Made by a program: the position numbers and the translations under genes
Part shown: positions 11,690-23,500 of the stretch, one piece after another
Layout: every line of letters begins with the position of its first letter
Position numbering within the stretch: position 1 is the first letter of the stretch
The notes under the pieces: model-generated
The model's input: the letters and a program-made list of their open reading frames with translations, nothing else
Database searches by the model: none
Told to the model about the DNA's origin: nothing
Assembly (NCBI GenBank): GCA_014843695.1
Contig: CM026387.1
Location: 82,765,592 to 82,829,591, forward strand
Origin: Archivesica marissinica
Lineage: Eukaryota; Mollusca; Bivalvia; Venerida; Vesicomyidae
Direction of reading: 5' to 3'
DNA length: 64,000 nt

Positions 11690-13450
11690 TGCGTACGTAC
11701 TGAACTACAGTTACAGAATGGTATGTGTACATATACATCTATGATGACCATTTCAGTTACTAACCATACGTACTGAACTACAGTTACAGAATGGTATGTG
11801 TACATATACATCTATGATGACCATTTCAGTTACTAACCATACGTACTGAACTACATTTACAGAATGGTATGTGTACATATACATCTATGATGACCATTTC
11901 AGTTACTAACCATACGTACTGAACTACAGTTACAGAATGGTATGTGTACATATACATCTATGATGATCATTTCAGTTACTAACCATACGTAATGAACTAC
12001 ATTTACAGAATGGTATATGTACATATACATCTATGATGACCATTTCAGTTACTAACCATACGTAATGAACTACATTTACAGAATGGTATGTGTACATATA
12101 CATCTATGATGACCATTTCAGTTACTAACCATACGTACTGAACTACAGTTACAGAATGGTATGTGTACATATACATCTATGATGACCATTTCAGTTACTA
12201 ACCATACGTAATGAACTACATTTACAGAATGGTATATGTACATATACATCTATGATGACCATTTCAGTTACTAACCATACATAATGAACTACATTTACAG
12301 AATGGTATGTGTACATATACATCTATGATGACCATTCAGTTACTAACCATACGTACTGAACTACAGTTACAGAATGGTATGTGTACATATACATCTATGA
12401 TGACCATTTCAGTTACTAACCATACGTACTGAACTACAGTTACAGAATGGTATGTGTACATATACATCTATGATGACCATTTCAGTTACTAACCATACGT
12501 ACTGAACTACATTTACAGAATGGTATGTGTACATATACATCTATGATGACCATTTCAGTTACTAACCATACGTAATGAACTACATTTACAGAATGGTATA
12601 TGTACATATACATCTATGATGACCATTTCAGTTACTAACCATACGTACTGAACTACATTTACATAATGGTATGTGTACATATACATCTATGACGACCATT
12701 TCAGTTACTAACCATACATAATGAACTACATTTACAGAATGGTATGTGTACATATACATCTATGATGACCATTTCAGTTACTAACCATACGTACTGAACT
12801 ACATCTACAGAATGGTATGTGTACATATACATCTATGATGACCATTTCAGTTACTAACCATACGTACTGAACTACATTTACAAAATGGTATGTGTACATA
12901 TACATCTATGATGACCATTTCAGTTACTAACCATACGTACTGAACTACATTTACAGAATGGTATGTGTACATATACATCTATGATGACCATTTCAGTTAC
13001 TAACCATACGTACTGAACTACATTTACAGAATGGTATGTGTACATATACATCTATGATGACCATTTCAGTTACTAACCATACGTACTGAACTACATTTAC
13101 AGAATGGTATGTGTACATATACATCTATGATGACCATTTCAGTTACTAACCATACGTACTGAACTACATTTACAGAATGGTATGTGTACATATACATCTA
13201 TGATGACCATTTCAGTTACTAACCATACGTACTGAACTACATTTACAGAATGGTATGTGTACATATACATCTATGATGACCATTTCAGTTACTAACCATA
13301 CGTACTGAACTACATTTACAGAATGGTATGTGTACATATACATCTATGATGACCATTTCAGTTACTAACCATACGTACTGAACTACATTTACAGAATGGT
13401 ATGTGTACATATACATCTATGATGACCATTTCAGTTACTAACCATACGTA
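11690..13450. repeat. 73-bp tandem array
   Basis: About 24 units containing GAACTACATTTACAGAATGG and TCTATGATGACCATTTCAG. The right-hand units (12,900-13,440) are almost identical while the left ones vary (CATACGTAATG, GTATATGTAC), suggesting recent expansion at the right end. It lies on the acceptor side of exon A. Confidence 0.93.
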
Positions 13451-13614
13451 AGTATATGATTATTGACTTTAGCAGCTTGGTCAATTTAATATTTGACCAT
13501 TTCTTCGGTCCCACCATTATGAACTCCTTGTCACCAACTATTCTATTTACTTGGATAGGATCGTCTCTATTACGGTACGAATTGGTGGCACAATTCCCAT
13601 GTTAATACTCCTAC

Positions 13615-13635
13615 CTCTGTAATATAACTAGTCAT
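13615..13635 (-). CDS. Possible first coding exon of the minus-strand gene
   Basis: On the minus strand ATG opens a seven-codon frame MTSYITE that ends GAG|GTAGGA in phase 0 and would join exon A (phase 0) in frame. A stop codon lies three codons upstream of the ATG. The stretch is so short that chance is a real alternative. The true start may lie elsewhere. Confidence 0.25.
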
Positions 13636-13689
13636 GTTGTCTTATTGGAATATACTCGCTCATTAGGCATGTAGTAAAATGTTTTACGT

Positions 13690-13945
13690 TTATTTATCGT
13701 CGCTACCGGTTGCCCATATGAGCGACGCCTCCTGAAGAGATTAGTTATTTTAGATTTTGGAGGATAGTGCATGATACAGACATAGACCAATTCCAGAATC
13801 TCCTCTGGTTCATTTACGTTCACGGTGTAAAGCACCGACACGAGACCTCGGATTAACGTCCCATCTGAAAGACTATTACTTTTATTAGGGTCAGACGGGG
13901 GATCGAACCTGCGATCCCTGGATTACCAGTCTGCTTTGGTTAATA
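13690..13945 (-). mobile_element. SINE family B copy
   Basis: On the minus strand the box B segment CAGGTTCGATCCCCCGTCTG, the body and the tail GGCAACCGGTAGCGACGATA are all present. The tRNA-like half is cut after CCAGACTGG, so the extreme 5' end is missing. Confidence 0.85.
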
Positions 13946-14396
13946 CATTCCATTTCATATATACGGACCAGCGATGGTCATCTAGACTTGAAGCCGCCGT
14001 AACATCTGTTACGTTGCCTAATATTATTAAGATTTTCCGCACATCAACAGATTCGGCCTTTTAAAATTACACAGGCCACTTGTGCAATCATTCCCGATAA
14101 AATAGATTTGATATTTTTAGGCGCGAAAATGATAGCAGACGATATGCATAAGACAAATATATAATATTTATAGTACAAAGTCATGGTAAATCAATGATGT
14201 CGTATATTAAATAGATTAATGTATTTATATAATACATTACTATTTATATATGACAATAATAACATTCCGTGCAAATAGTGTTTATTTTTCATATATTTTG
14301 CACAACATACAGGATTCATTAAAATGGGACTCACATATAAATTATGTTATGAAAAAGATTTCAACAAGCATTTGGCTATTAGGTAAAATACGGTAA

Positions 14397-14745
14397 TCTG
14401 TATCATATGGGGAAACACCACCCAACAAAATATTGACACACTGTTAAGATTGCAGAGACGAGCATGTAAATACATTCTGGGCTAAGATTATATTTCTTTG
14501 CGTGAATTAATGTCTGAAATTAATATAATGACTTTTGACCAACGGATTATTTTTCAAAAAGCAGTAACAATATACAAAATTATGCACACTCTTGTACCGA
14601 ATTATTAGAATGAACATTTTCAATTAAGACATCGCAATACAGTTACTTCAGATATGACATTGAGATATGCTTCAAATATTGATCTCTATATTCTAAGACA
14701 TAGATGTGCAAGAAATCTGGACATTAAGACGTCCTGGCCCAGAGG
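14397..14745 (+). pseudogene. CR1/Jockey-like LINE fragment, C-terminal part
   Basis: With in-frame stops, the translation reads IIWGNTTQQNIDTLLRLQRR then ACKYILG, and later MTFDQRIIFQKAVTIYKIMH. This is the conserved region after the polymerase domain of CR1/Jockey-type LINEs (the LLRLQRRA motif). It is cut on the right by a small MITE and the gap. It is dead, with at least two stops. Confidence 0.7.
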
Positions 14746-14863
14746 TTATAAAACTTTTCTCAGATCTCGAACTCAAGAAATTTGATTGGTTGATTGTGAG
14801 TTTCACACTCGGCTCAACCAATCAGAAGCTTGAGACTGAGTTTGAGATTGAAGAAAAGTTGTA
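14746..14863. mobile_element. Short palindromic MITE, truncated by the gap
   Basis: It reads TTATAAAACTTTTCTCAGAT at the left and GATTGAAGAAAAGTTGTA at the right, with the inner inverted pair TTGATTGGTTGATT and AACCAATCAGAAGC. A second copy lies at 23398-23515. Confidence 0.6.
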
Positions 14864-15863
14864 NNNNNNNNNNNNNNNNNNNNNNNNNNNNNNNNNNNNN
14901 NNNNNNNNNNNNNNNNNNNNNNNNNNNNNNNNNNNNNNNNNNNNNNNNNNNNNNNNNNNNNNNNNNNNNNNNNNNNNNNNNNNNNNNNNNNNNNNNNNNN
15001 NNNNNNNNNNNNNNNNNNNNNNNNNNNNNNNNNNNNNNNNNNNNNNNNNNNNNNNNNNNNNNNNNNNNNNNNNNNNNNNNNNNNNNNNNNNNNNNNNNNN
15101 NNNNNNNNNNNNNNNNNNNNNNNNNNNNNNNNNNNNNNNNNNNNNNNNNNNNNNNNNNNNNNNNNNNNNNNNNNNNNNNNNNNNNNNNNNNNNNNNNNNN
15201 NNNNNNNNNNNNNNNNNNNNNNNNNNNNNNNNNNNNNNNNNNNNNNNNNNNNNNNNNNNNNNNNNNNNNNNNNNNNNNNNNNNNNNNNNNNNNNNNNNNN
15301 NNNNNNNNNNNNNNNNNNNNNNNNNNNNNNNNNNNNNNNNNNNNNNNNNNNNNNNNNNNNNNNNNNNNNNNNNNNNNNNNNNNNNNNNNNNNNNNNNNNN
15401 NNNNNNNNNNNNNNNNNNNNNNNNNNNNNNNNNNNNNNNNNNNNNNNNNNNNNNNNNNNNNNNNNNNNNNNNNNNNNNNNNNNNNNNNNNNNNNNNNNNN
15501 NNNNNNNNNNNNNNNNNNNNNNNNNNNNNNNNNNNNNNNNNNNNNNNNNNNNNNNNNNNNNNNNNNNNNNNNNNNNNNNNNNNNNNNNNNNNNNNNNNNN
15601 NNNNNNNNNNNNNNNNNNNNNNNNNNNNNNNNNNNNNNNNNNNNNNNNNNNNNNNNNNNNNNNNNNNNNNNNNNNNNNNNNNNNNNNNNNNNNNNNNNNN
15701 NNNNNNNNNNNNNNNNNNNNNNNNNNNNNNNNNNNNNNNNNNNNNNNNNNNNNNNNNNNNNNNNNNNNNNNNNNNNNNNNNNNNNNNNNNNNNNNNNNNN
15801 NNNNNNNNNNNNNNNNNNNNNNNNNNNNNNNNNNNNNNNNNNNNNNNNNNNNNNNNNNNNNNN
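14864..15863. other. Assembly gap, exactly 1,000 N
   Basis: A run of exactly 1,000 N is a placeholder of arbitrary size, so the true distance is unknown. Open frames crossing it are artefacts. It could hide upstream exons of the hydroxyacyl-CoA lyase gene. Confidence 0.99.
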
Positions 15864-15945
15864 GCCCTGATCGAGTATCGTACACTGGACCCTTCGATTC
15901 CAAATCCGACACTTTACCACTAGTCCGCGGACGCCACTATGAGCG
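15864..15945 (-). mobile_element. tRNA-like SINE head next to the gap
   Basis: On the minus strand GCGGACTAGTGGTAAAGTGT, GGATTTGGAATCGAAGGG and GTCCAGTGTACGATAC give a tRNA-like head with a damaged box B. It lies directly at the gap edge. Confidence 0.45.
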
Positions 15946-16040
15946 GCCTCTGTGGATACTATCCTATTGATGCATGTTTGCACTATTCTTGCCGATGTTT
16001 TGTCTGCCCACGGCTTGCCTCTTGTCATCAATTTAATAAC

Positions 16041-16300
16041 ATTGGAGCCCATTTCATAAACTTGGATCACACGAGAGCTAAATATAATATGAATACGGCA
16101 AAGTCTCAAAGCATCTGTTTTTAGAGCAATGATGTCATTCGCATGCTGGAAGTAAACAAAAATCACGCGAATAAACAAAGGCCGAAACCAGGTGAGGGCT
16201 GATATCAGGGATGTTGACGATACTATTGGAGCCCATTTCAAAAACTTGGATCACACGAGAGCTAAATATAATATCAATAAGGCAAGGTCTCAAAGCAATC
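16041..16300. repeat. Direct duplication of a 75-bp segment, 184 bases apart
   Basis: ATTGGAGCCCATTTCATAAA at 16041 and ATTGGAGCCCATTTCAAAAA at 16225 begin two copies that continue through GGATCACACGAGAGCTAAAT to AAGTCTCAAAGCA. The intervening DNA is not repeated. No coding potential is evident. Confidence 0.75.
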
Positions 16301-17040
16301 TGAATCATAGACATACAATGTAGTCACTTGGAGTAGTTATAGTGTATCTAAATAATGTGAAATAGGCACTACATAGCAACAGGGTAAGCCAATAAAAGGT
16401 TGAAGCCAAAATCAACAACTGAACTAGAGACTAGTAGAGAGTATAGGAGAGAGATGACTACATTCCTATCCCTGCGAGGGATTTGATATCTACCGAAGAT
16501 AGATTTGATGGCAACGATTATGTGCTTCTTGTAGACGTCAGATTTCCATGTGCACTGGCAGCCATTTATATTTCAATTCGACATTAAGAGAGACAATCTG
16601 AGAGGCTCCTTTCAGTTGCGACTATTGAAAATAAACAATTTCCAACGATGTGTTATTACATTCATTCAATTGGCACTTATTTTATTTGCCAAAAATTGTT
16701 TACACTATACCATAATATTGTAGATTTTCTGGTACAAACGGAGCCAAAACCATAATTACGTGCATAAATTAGAACATAGAAACCCCACTGTGTCTCGTTT
16801 TCATTTTTTTACATCAGTGAATCTTTCCTGTACATCCATGTCGAATTTTGGTGAAATGAAAAAAAATTAAGATCAATATCAACATTCTTTTCTCAAGTCG
16901 CGCAGCTGTAAAGCTCGCTAAAGTGCTCGCTTGCCTAGAGCTCGTTATCAACCATTGGGCTCTCTTTGCTAGTGTTCAATTTCATTATATCAATACTAAT
17001 TAAATAAAACTGCACTGTTTGTGTAATTGCTATATGTGTT
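16301..17040. other. Non-coding stretch, no feature recognised
   Basis: I looked here for exon 1 of the hydroxyacyl-CoA lyase gene (a start codon leading into a frame that ends in phase 0) and found no convincing candidate. Confidence 0.5.
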
Positions 17041-17400
17041 GTCATGTTGGTGCAGGTGTATCATGTTGATGGAGGTATTGTTGCTGTGTGTTGCCATGTT
17101 GGTACAGGTATTGATGGTGTGGGTGTTGTTGATATGAGTTGCCATGTTTGTATGGGTAATGTTGCTATGTCACATTGTGTTGCCATGTTGGTGCTAGATA
17201 CAAGATTGAACTTTATTTTGAGTCGGATGTACCACAATAAACACTAGCAACAATAGCTATTTGCCACAAAAACAAAAAAACAAAGCTAGTATCATTGCTA
17301 TGTGCTGCCATGTTGATATGGGTGTTGTTGCTATGTGTTGCCATGATGGTACGGGTATGGGTAATGTTGCTATGTGTTGCCATGTTGGTGTGGGTGTTGT
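17041..17400. repeat. G/T-rich imperfect tandem repeats split by a small insertion
   Basis: Units of about 35-45 bases with GTTGCTATGTGTTGCCATG occur at 17041-17190 and 17295-17400. Between them is an A-rich segment of about 100 bases flanked by GCTAG on both sides, which looks like an insertion with a short target duplication. Confidence 0.6.
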
Positions 17401-17457
17401 TATCTATATACAGGGTGTGTCGAGTATTTATATATTATAATTATTATCTATATACAG

Positions 17458-17562
17458 GGTGTAGAGTATGTATTTGGTATTGTTGGCATCCCAGTCATTG
17501 AGGTGGCTATGGCATTTCAACAGGAAGGCATCAAATTCATCGCCATGAGAAATGAACAGGCT
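17458..17562 (+). CDS. HACL1: HACL1-like, first visible exon
   Basis: The acceptor is CTATATACAG. The exon reads [20 protein letters not shown] then [15 protein letters not shown] and ends GCT|GTAAGT in phase 0. It carries the Glu that activates the cofactor in this enzyme family (RNEQ). The acceptor and first bases also occur, damaged, at 17401-17430. Confidence 0.93.
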
Positions 17563-20500
17563 GTAAGTCAAGAGACATTTTTCTAACTTTTGTTTGCTGT
17601 AAAATTCAGTAATAAACCATGATGTACTATTTTAAAAGAATATATGGACATACATGTACATCGTGTACATGTATTGTCTTCTTATATTTATTGGCACTGG
17701 GGAACCAATTTCTTATAAGTAAAATATTATTAGTTGATCTAGATATCTGTAGTTACCAGGACTCGTTTTAGAGGGCGAGATGGGCAAGGTGGTCGCCCTA
17801 GGGACCCTGATTGTGTAGTTTGATGATAAGTGCATTTGTCGTTCTGTTGCACAACCACCATCATATCTTAATATCTATTTAGAAATTAATATATTGTTCT
17901 CACATTCAAAAACTATTGAGCTACTCAATACATGTATTTGATAGTAATTTTGTTATGTTTTGTAAAAGATTCGTAGGAAAGAGGTAAGCATACAAGCAGG
18001 TTGCTTTCTCCTCAATCCTGCATGTATGTCATAGGAAAGAGGTAACCATACAAGCAGGTTGCTTTTTACTTAATCCTGCATGTATGTACATATTGTTTAT
18101 ACACATTTATTTTAGCTGATTGGAAAAAGTTATTACCTTATATTAATCACTTTCTGCCTTATTCCTGATGGTGTACATAGGAAAGAGGTAGAGATAGAAG
18201 AGGCTGTTGATTTTAATGCCTTGCCTAGGGCAGTATGTAAATGTAGAGGGGTGATCCGTACCTTTGACTGAAGCGAGGGTTGCTTATTACTAATTCTACT
18301 GTGTGTACATAGGAAAGAGGTAACCATACAAGCAGGTTGCTTTCTCCTTAATCCTACATGTATGTACATAGGAAAGAGGTAACCATACAAGCAGGTTGCT
18401 TTCTCCTTAATCCTACATGTATGTACATAGGAAAGAGGTAACCATACAAGCAGGTTGCTTTCTCCTTAATCCTACATGTGTGTACGTAGGGGGTAACCAT
18501 ACAAGCAGGTTGCTTTATCCTCAATCCTACATGTATGTAGGGATATAACCATACAAGCAGGTTGCTTTCTCCTCAATCCTGCATGTATGTACATAGGGGT
18601 AACCATACAAGCAGGTTGCTTTTTCCTTAATTACATGTATGTACATAGGAAAGAGATAACCATACAAGCAGGTTGCTTTCTCCTTAATCCTACATGTATG
18701 TACATAGGAAAGAGGTAACCATACAAGCAGGTTGTTTTCTCCTCAATCCTACATGTATGTACATAGGAAAGAGGTAACCATACAAGCAGGTTGCTTTCTC
18801 CTTAATCCTACATGTATGTACATAGGAAAGAGGTAACCATACAAGCAGGTTGTTTTCTCCTCAATCCTACATGTATGTACATAGGAAAGAGGTAACCATA
18901 CAAGCAGGTTGCTTTCTCCTCAATCCTACATGTATGTACATAGGAAAGAGGTAACCATACAAGCAGGTTGCTTTCTCCTTAATCCTACATGTATGTACAT
19001 AGGAAAGAGGTAACCATACAAGCAGGTTGTTTTCTCCTCAATCCTACATGTATGTACATAGGAAAGAGGTAACCATATAAGCAGATTGCTTTCTCCTCAA
19101 TCCTACATGTATGTACATAGGAAAGAGGTAACCATACAAGCAGGTTGTTTTCTCCTTAATCCTACATGTATGTACATAATATTTATACTTGACTATGTTT
19201 ATTCAAAGAAAGAAATATTGTTTAAACTAAGGATGCAGTCACATGTTTTCTCACTTCTCCCAAATATTCTGATCTAGGCTGAGGCTGATAAGTGAAATGA
19301 TTGGAAATATATCTGTCTTCCAGGCTTCGTATGCTGCCTCTGCCATTGGGTATATGACAGGAAAGTAAGTGTTTAGATACACAACATGTATGCATTTATA
19401 ATAATGCTGTACACTATAATATTGTTGAGTTAAAAAACACCATATACATGTAAATGTCACACTATTAAGTCTGATTTATCCCGAAATGTATGTCGGTCCT
19501 TTCCGTTGGAATCCTTTGTTTTTAACCCTTTCACCGTCAATGTTGCCTAAAAGCGATTTCTGTATACATATTCTGTAGGATATTGTCGAGATATAGTAAT
19601 TTAAAAACAGAGGAAACCACTTAAGAGGACATATATACTTTTAGGGAGTATTCAGGGGCAGTAACTGACCGATATCTCTCATTGATAGTACAAAAGTGTA
19701 GTTATAAAATATAGCATATCTTTAGTTCAGGATTAGTGTTAAATTTGCAGCAACAGCTACGGTCGCACTGTGACATTCCAGTATTTATTGGTGGAAGTCC
19801 ACGGGTGGAGGTCGTGATAGCGCAATGGTGGCACATTCACTTCAGGTGTGAAAAGCCCGGAGTTCGAGCCTCGCTGGAGCCGTTATGATTGTTCCTTTAG
19901 GCAAGGCATTTAAATTCCATGTTGCCGCTTCTCTCTCCCTCGTGTTGATGGATTCCATTAGGAATGAGGTCTCCAGAGTGATTAATATAAGTGTAAGAAC
20001 TTGTTTCGCAATCAAGCTAAAATAAATTTGTATAAACCAAGTCCCCGTGTACACATGTGAGCATTATTTCAGTCACAAGTCAGTCAGATAGAACCACTGA
20101 CCTTCTGAAGCTCAACCAGCTGGATATGTTTATAACACAGAGATAATACAACATCCCCAGGGGCATGTGAACATACAGAAGTGAGGGGCAAGAGATTTGG
20201 AGTCAACAACCGTAATACTTTACTTTGTACCTGCTCCATACATTTCAAACCGATCGGCATGTTTTGAAATAATTTCACACAAATCTTGTACCTGCAACGT
20301 GATGGTTACTCAACATCCACATCCTGGGTAACGCTGTGTCTGATCAGGGTCTATGTTGTTTGCTCTTCAGACAGGTGTTGTAGTGCCACTATCCGAATAG
20401 CAAACAGCGTAGAGTCTGATCTGGTTCTATGCTGTTTGCAAAAGTGACTGTACTTGTGATTGGCAGGTTAGGGGTTAACTTTGTAAATGATGTTTTTCTA

Positions 20501-23500
20501 AGCTTAATACATGTGCATACTATTAAGTAGCACCCCTCTAATCTGGATCCCCCACCCAACCAAATATTTTCTTCAGTCTCAAATGTTTCTATTTTCATTG
20601 TAATAAAAACCCCTCTATTCCAGAACCCGCTCTAAACTTTTTGTCTTGTCTGGAAGAAGTCTGGATTAGAGGGGTTTCACTGTACATGTTTTGCAGGCCT
20701 GCAGTATGTTTGGTTGTGTCAGGCCCAGGGCTCGTACACGCATTGGCTGGCATGTCTAATGCCATGGAAAACTGCTGGTAATTATTTTTCATTATTTTAT
20801 ATAAAATATAAATGGAAACAAGAAAATTTGTTGGTTAGGTTGTTTAATTCTTGGATACAAAAGTGAAGAAGTACGGACAAGAAATACAACATATATAGTG
20901 TCTTTCTGTATTTCGTATTGAAGAACTCATTTCCTCGCTCACCAACTGGCCAGGACACATATCTCCAGGTAGTTCCGCTCTTCAGGAATTTCGTTATCCT
21001 TAAGTCAACATGACGCTTCTGTTTAACTCTCAGAAGTGCAGTGAGTGCGCTACCGGTTGCCCATATGAGCGACACCTCCTGAAGAGATTAGTTAATTTAG
21101 ATTTTGGAGGATAGTGCATGATACAGACAGAGACCAATTCCAGAATCTCCTCTGGTTCTTTTACGTGCATGGTGTAAAGCACCGACACGAGACCTCGGTT
21201 TAACGTCCCATCTGAAAGACTGTTAATTTTATTAGGGTCAGACGGGGGATTGAACCTGCATAGTGTAGTGATATTGGTTTGTTTAATAATGTTAGTGTCT
21301 TGGAATCTGTAAAGGAAATGCCTATGCATCAAATACAATATGTGTACATGTATGTATATCTGTTATGGTAAAAGTGTATATACAATACAATACAATACAA
21401 TACAATACAATAAGTTTATTGCATAAAACAGACACATGTTTATAGCAATTAAACAGTAGAAACAGGTAGTGACATGGAATTTTACAAAAGAGCATAATTA
21501 TAGGTTATTAGTATTCAAATACATGTATATGATATAAAAAGGTGTTAGGTTCGTTGTTTATTTGCAAAATATATAAATTTGGAAAGATCGATAGTGATTT
21601 TTTGGGATTTGCATGACAAGAGATTAATAAATTTCTGTATAGTTGGCCAGGTATGGTAATATCTTTTAATAAATTTCGATCTTAAAGTTGCATAATGTGG
21701 GCAGATTAGTATGAAATGATATTCATTTTCCAAAATTCTCGAATTACAATAAATACATAATCTTTCGTTTCGTTTCGTGGCAGGTGTAGGTAACGACCAC
21801 GCTCAATAGCTAAATCATGCGATGATGTTTTAAATCGTGTAAGGGCAATTCTGTATTTGTTTTCTTTAATAAAATCAAGGTACGTTTCAAAGATAAATTC
21901 ATTTTTAAACAAACTGTATGTCTCTAAACGTGCAGAGTTATTGATAGCAGTATACCAGCGTTGATAATATATGTCTAATATGCGTGATTTTATAGTATTG
22001 TAATTAATAAGCATTCTTGACTGGTTTTGCCACAAATAGGACAGTCCGCATGTATCGATAATATTTTTTAACTGATAAGCCCAGTTCATTTTGTTGTGAT
22101 AATTTTTGTTTTCAACATCAGTTTTCAACAGTTGGTAAGTTTTATAAAGTAAGGAATCTTCTGGTAAAGTCAATAATTTTAACCAATATTTGACCATTAG
22201 TAGTTGTCTGCGTATCGACATGGGAAGACAACCAAGTTCTCCATATAGTGCATTTAGGTTTGTTGAGCGCCTTACGCATAATATTTTTCTGCAAAATTTT
22301 GTATATATATAACCATGACAACTATATGCATGTTGTATGCTATATGTTTATAAATGGAAATAAATGGGTTATCCGCTAGGTGCCTCCAAATCAAAAAAGA
22401 AAAGCTACTTCATAAGAACAGTATGTTTACTCATCAGCTGTGATGTAATTTGCAGGCCGATGATCGTGATTGGTGGGTCGTCGGAGCGTGACCAAGACAA
22501 GATGGGGGCATTCCAGGAGTACCCACAGGTGGAGAGTGCCAGACTGTATACCAAGTTCTCATGCCAGCCGAGCAGGATTGAAAGAATACCATACTACGTA
22601 GAAAAGGTGACCTACTTAAACATATTTCAAGTTGTTTGGGCCATTTTCTTAAAACCATTTATATTACTGTGAAACCGATCAAATATCACCCCCACACACA
22701 CACACACACACACACCCTCCAAACTGGAATTCAAACCGAAACATTTCGTTGTTCCGAATTCTTCCCTTATTTGTTTATTGTAAACGGAATCCCTCTTTTG
22801 TGAATGCCAAACAGATTTTTAAAAATGTACATGTATGTGAATTTTCAATTGTAATTTACCCCTGTAATCCAAACTTCAACTTGTCTTCATCTAATATGGA
22901 ACTGACTATTCTTTTAACCCTTTCCCTCATAGAAGCACCTCTTGACACCATTGCCAATACAACATACATTGAAAATGTAGTAGCCAAACAAATGTTCATA
23001 ATAAACCTTTCTCTCATAGAAGCACCTCTGGACACCATTGCCAATATGACATACATTGACAATGTAGTAGCCAAACCAATGTTCATAATAAACCTTTCCC
23101 TCATAGAAGCACCTCTTGACGCCATTGTCAATACGACGATATGGCGATGGATTCCATCAGGAATGAAATCTCAAGAGTGGTTAATTAAAGTTGTAAGAAC
23201 TTGTTTCACAATGGAGCTAAAATAAATTTGTATTAACTAAAACTATACCCACCTTATATGCTTATATTTAAGAACAGAGCATGATTACCCAGCAGTATTA
23301 GTCATTGGTCCTGCTTAATCTAATTCCCTCTATTTATGTGCACCTATCTGATAATCCTCCTAGCAGGAAACATTGATAAGCGCATACTGGGTCGAAGGTT
23401 ATTAAGCTTTTCTCAGATCACTAGCTACAGTTGATTGGTTGATTCTGAGATTTACTCACAGCTGAACCAATCAGAAGCTCGAGACTGAATTTGAAATTGG

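Noticed and set aside
13465..13580. Possible minus-strand exon reading VNRIVGDKEFIMVGPKKW
   Set aside because: The open frame is attractive, but no acceptor lies between an in-frame stop and the frame, and the phase to exon A could not be made to fit with a good donor.
14706..16241. Long frames crossing 14864-15863
   Set aside because: They consist of N bases in an assembly gap. The same holds for frames crossing 35973-36972.
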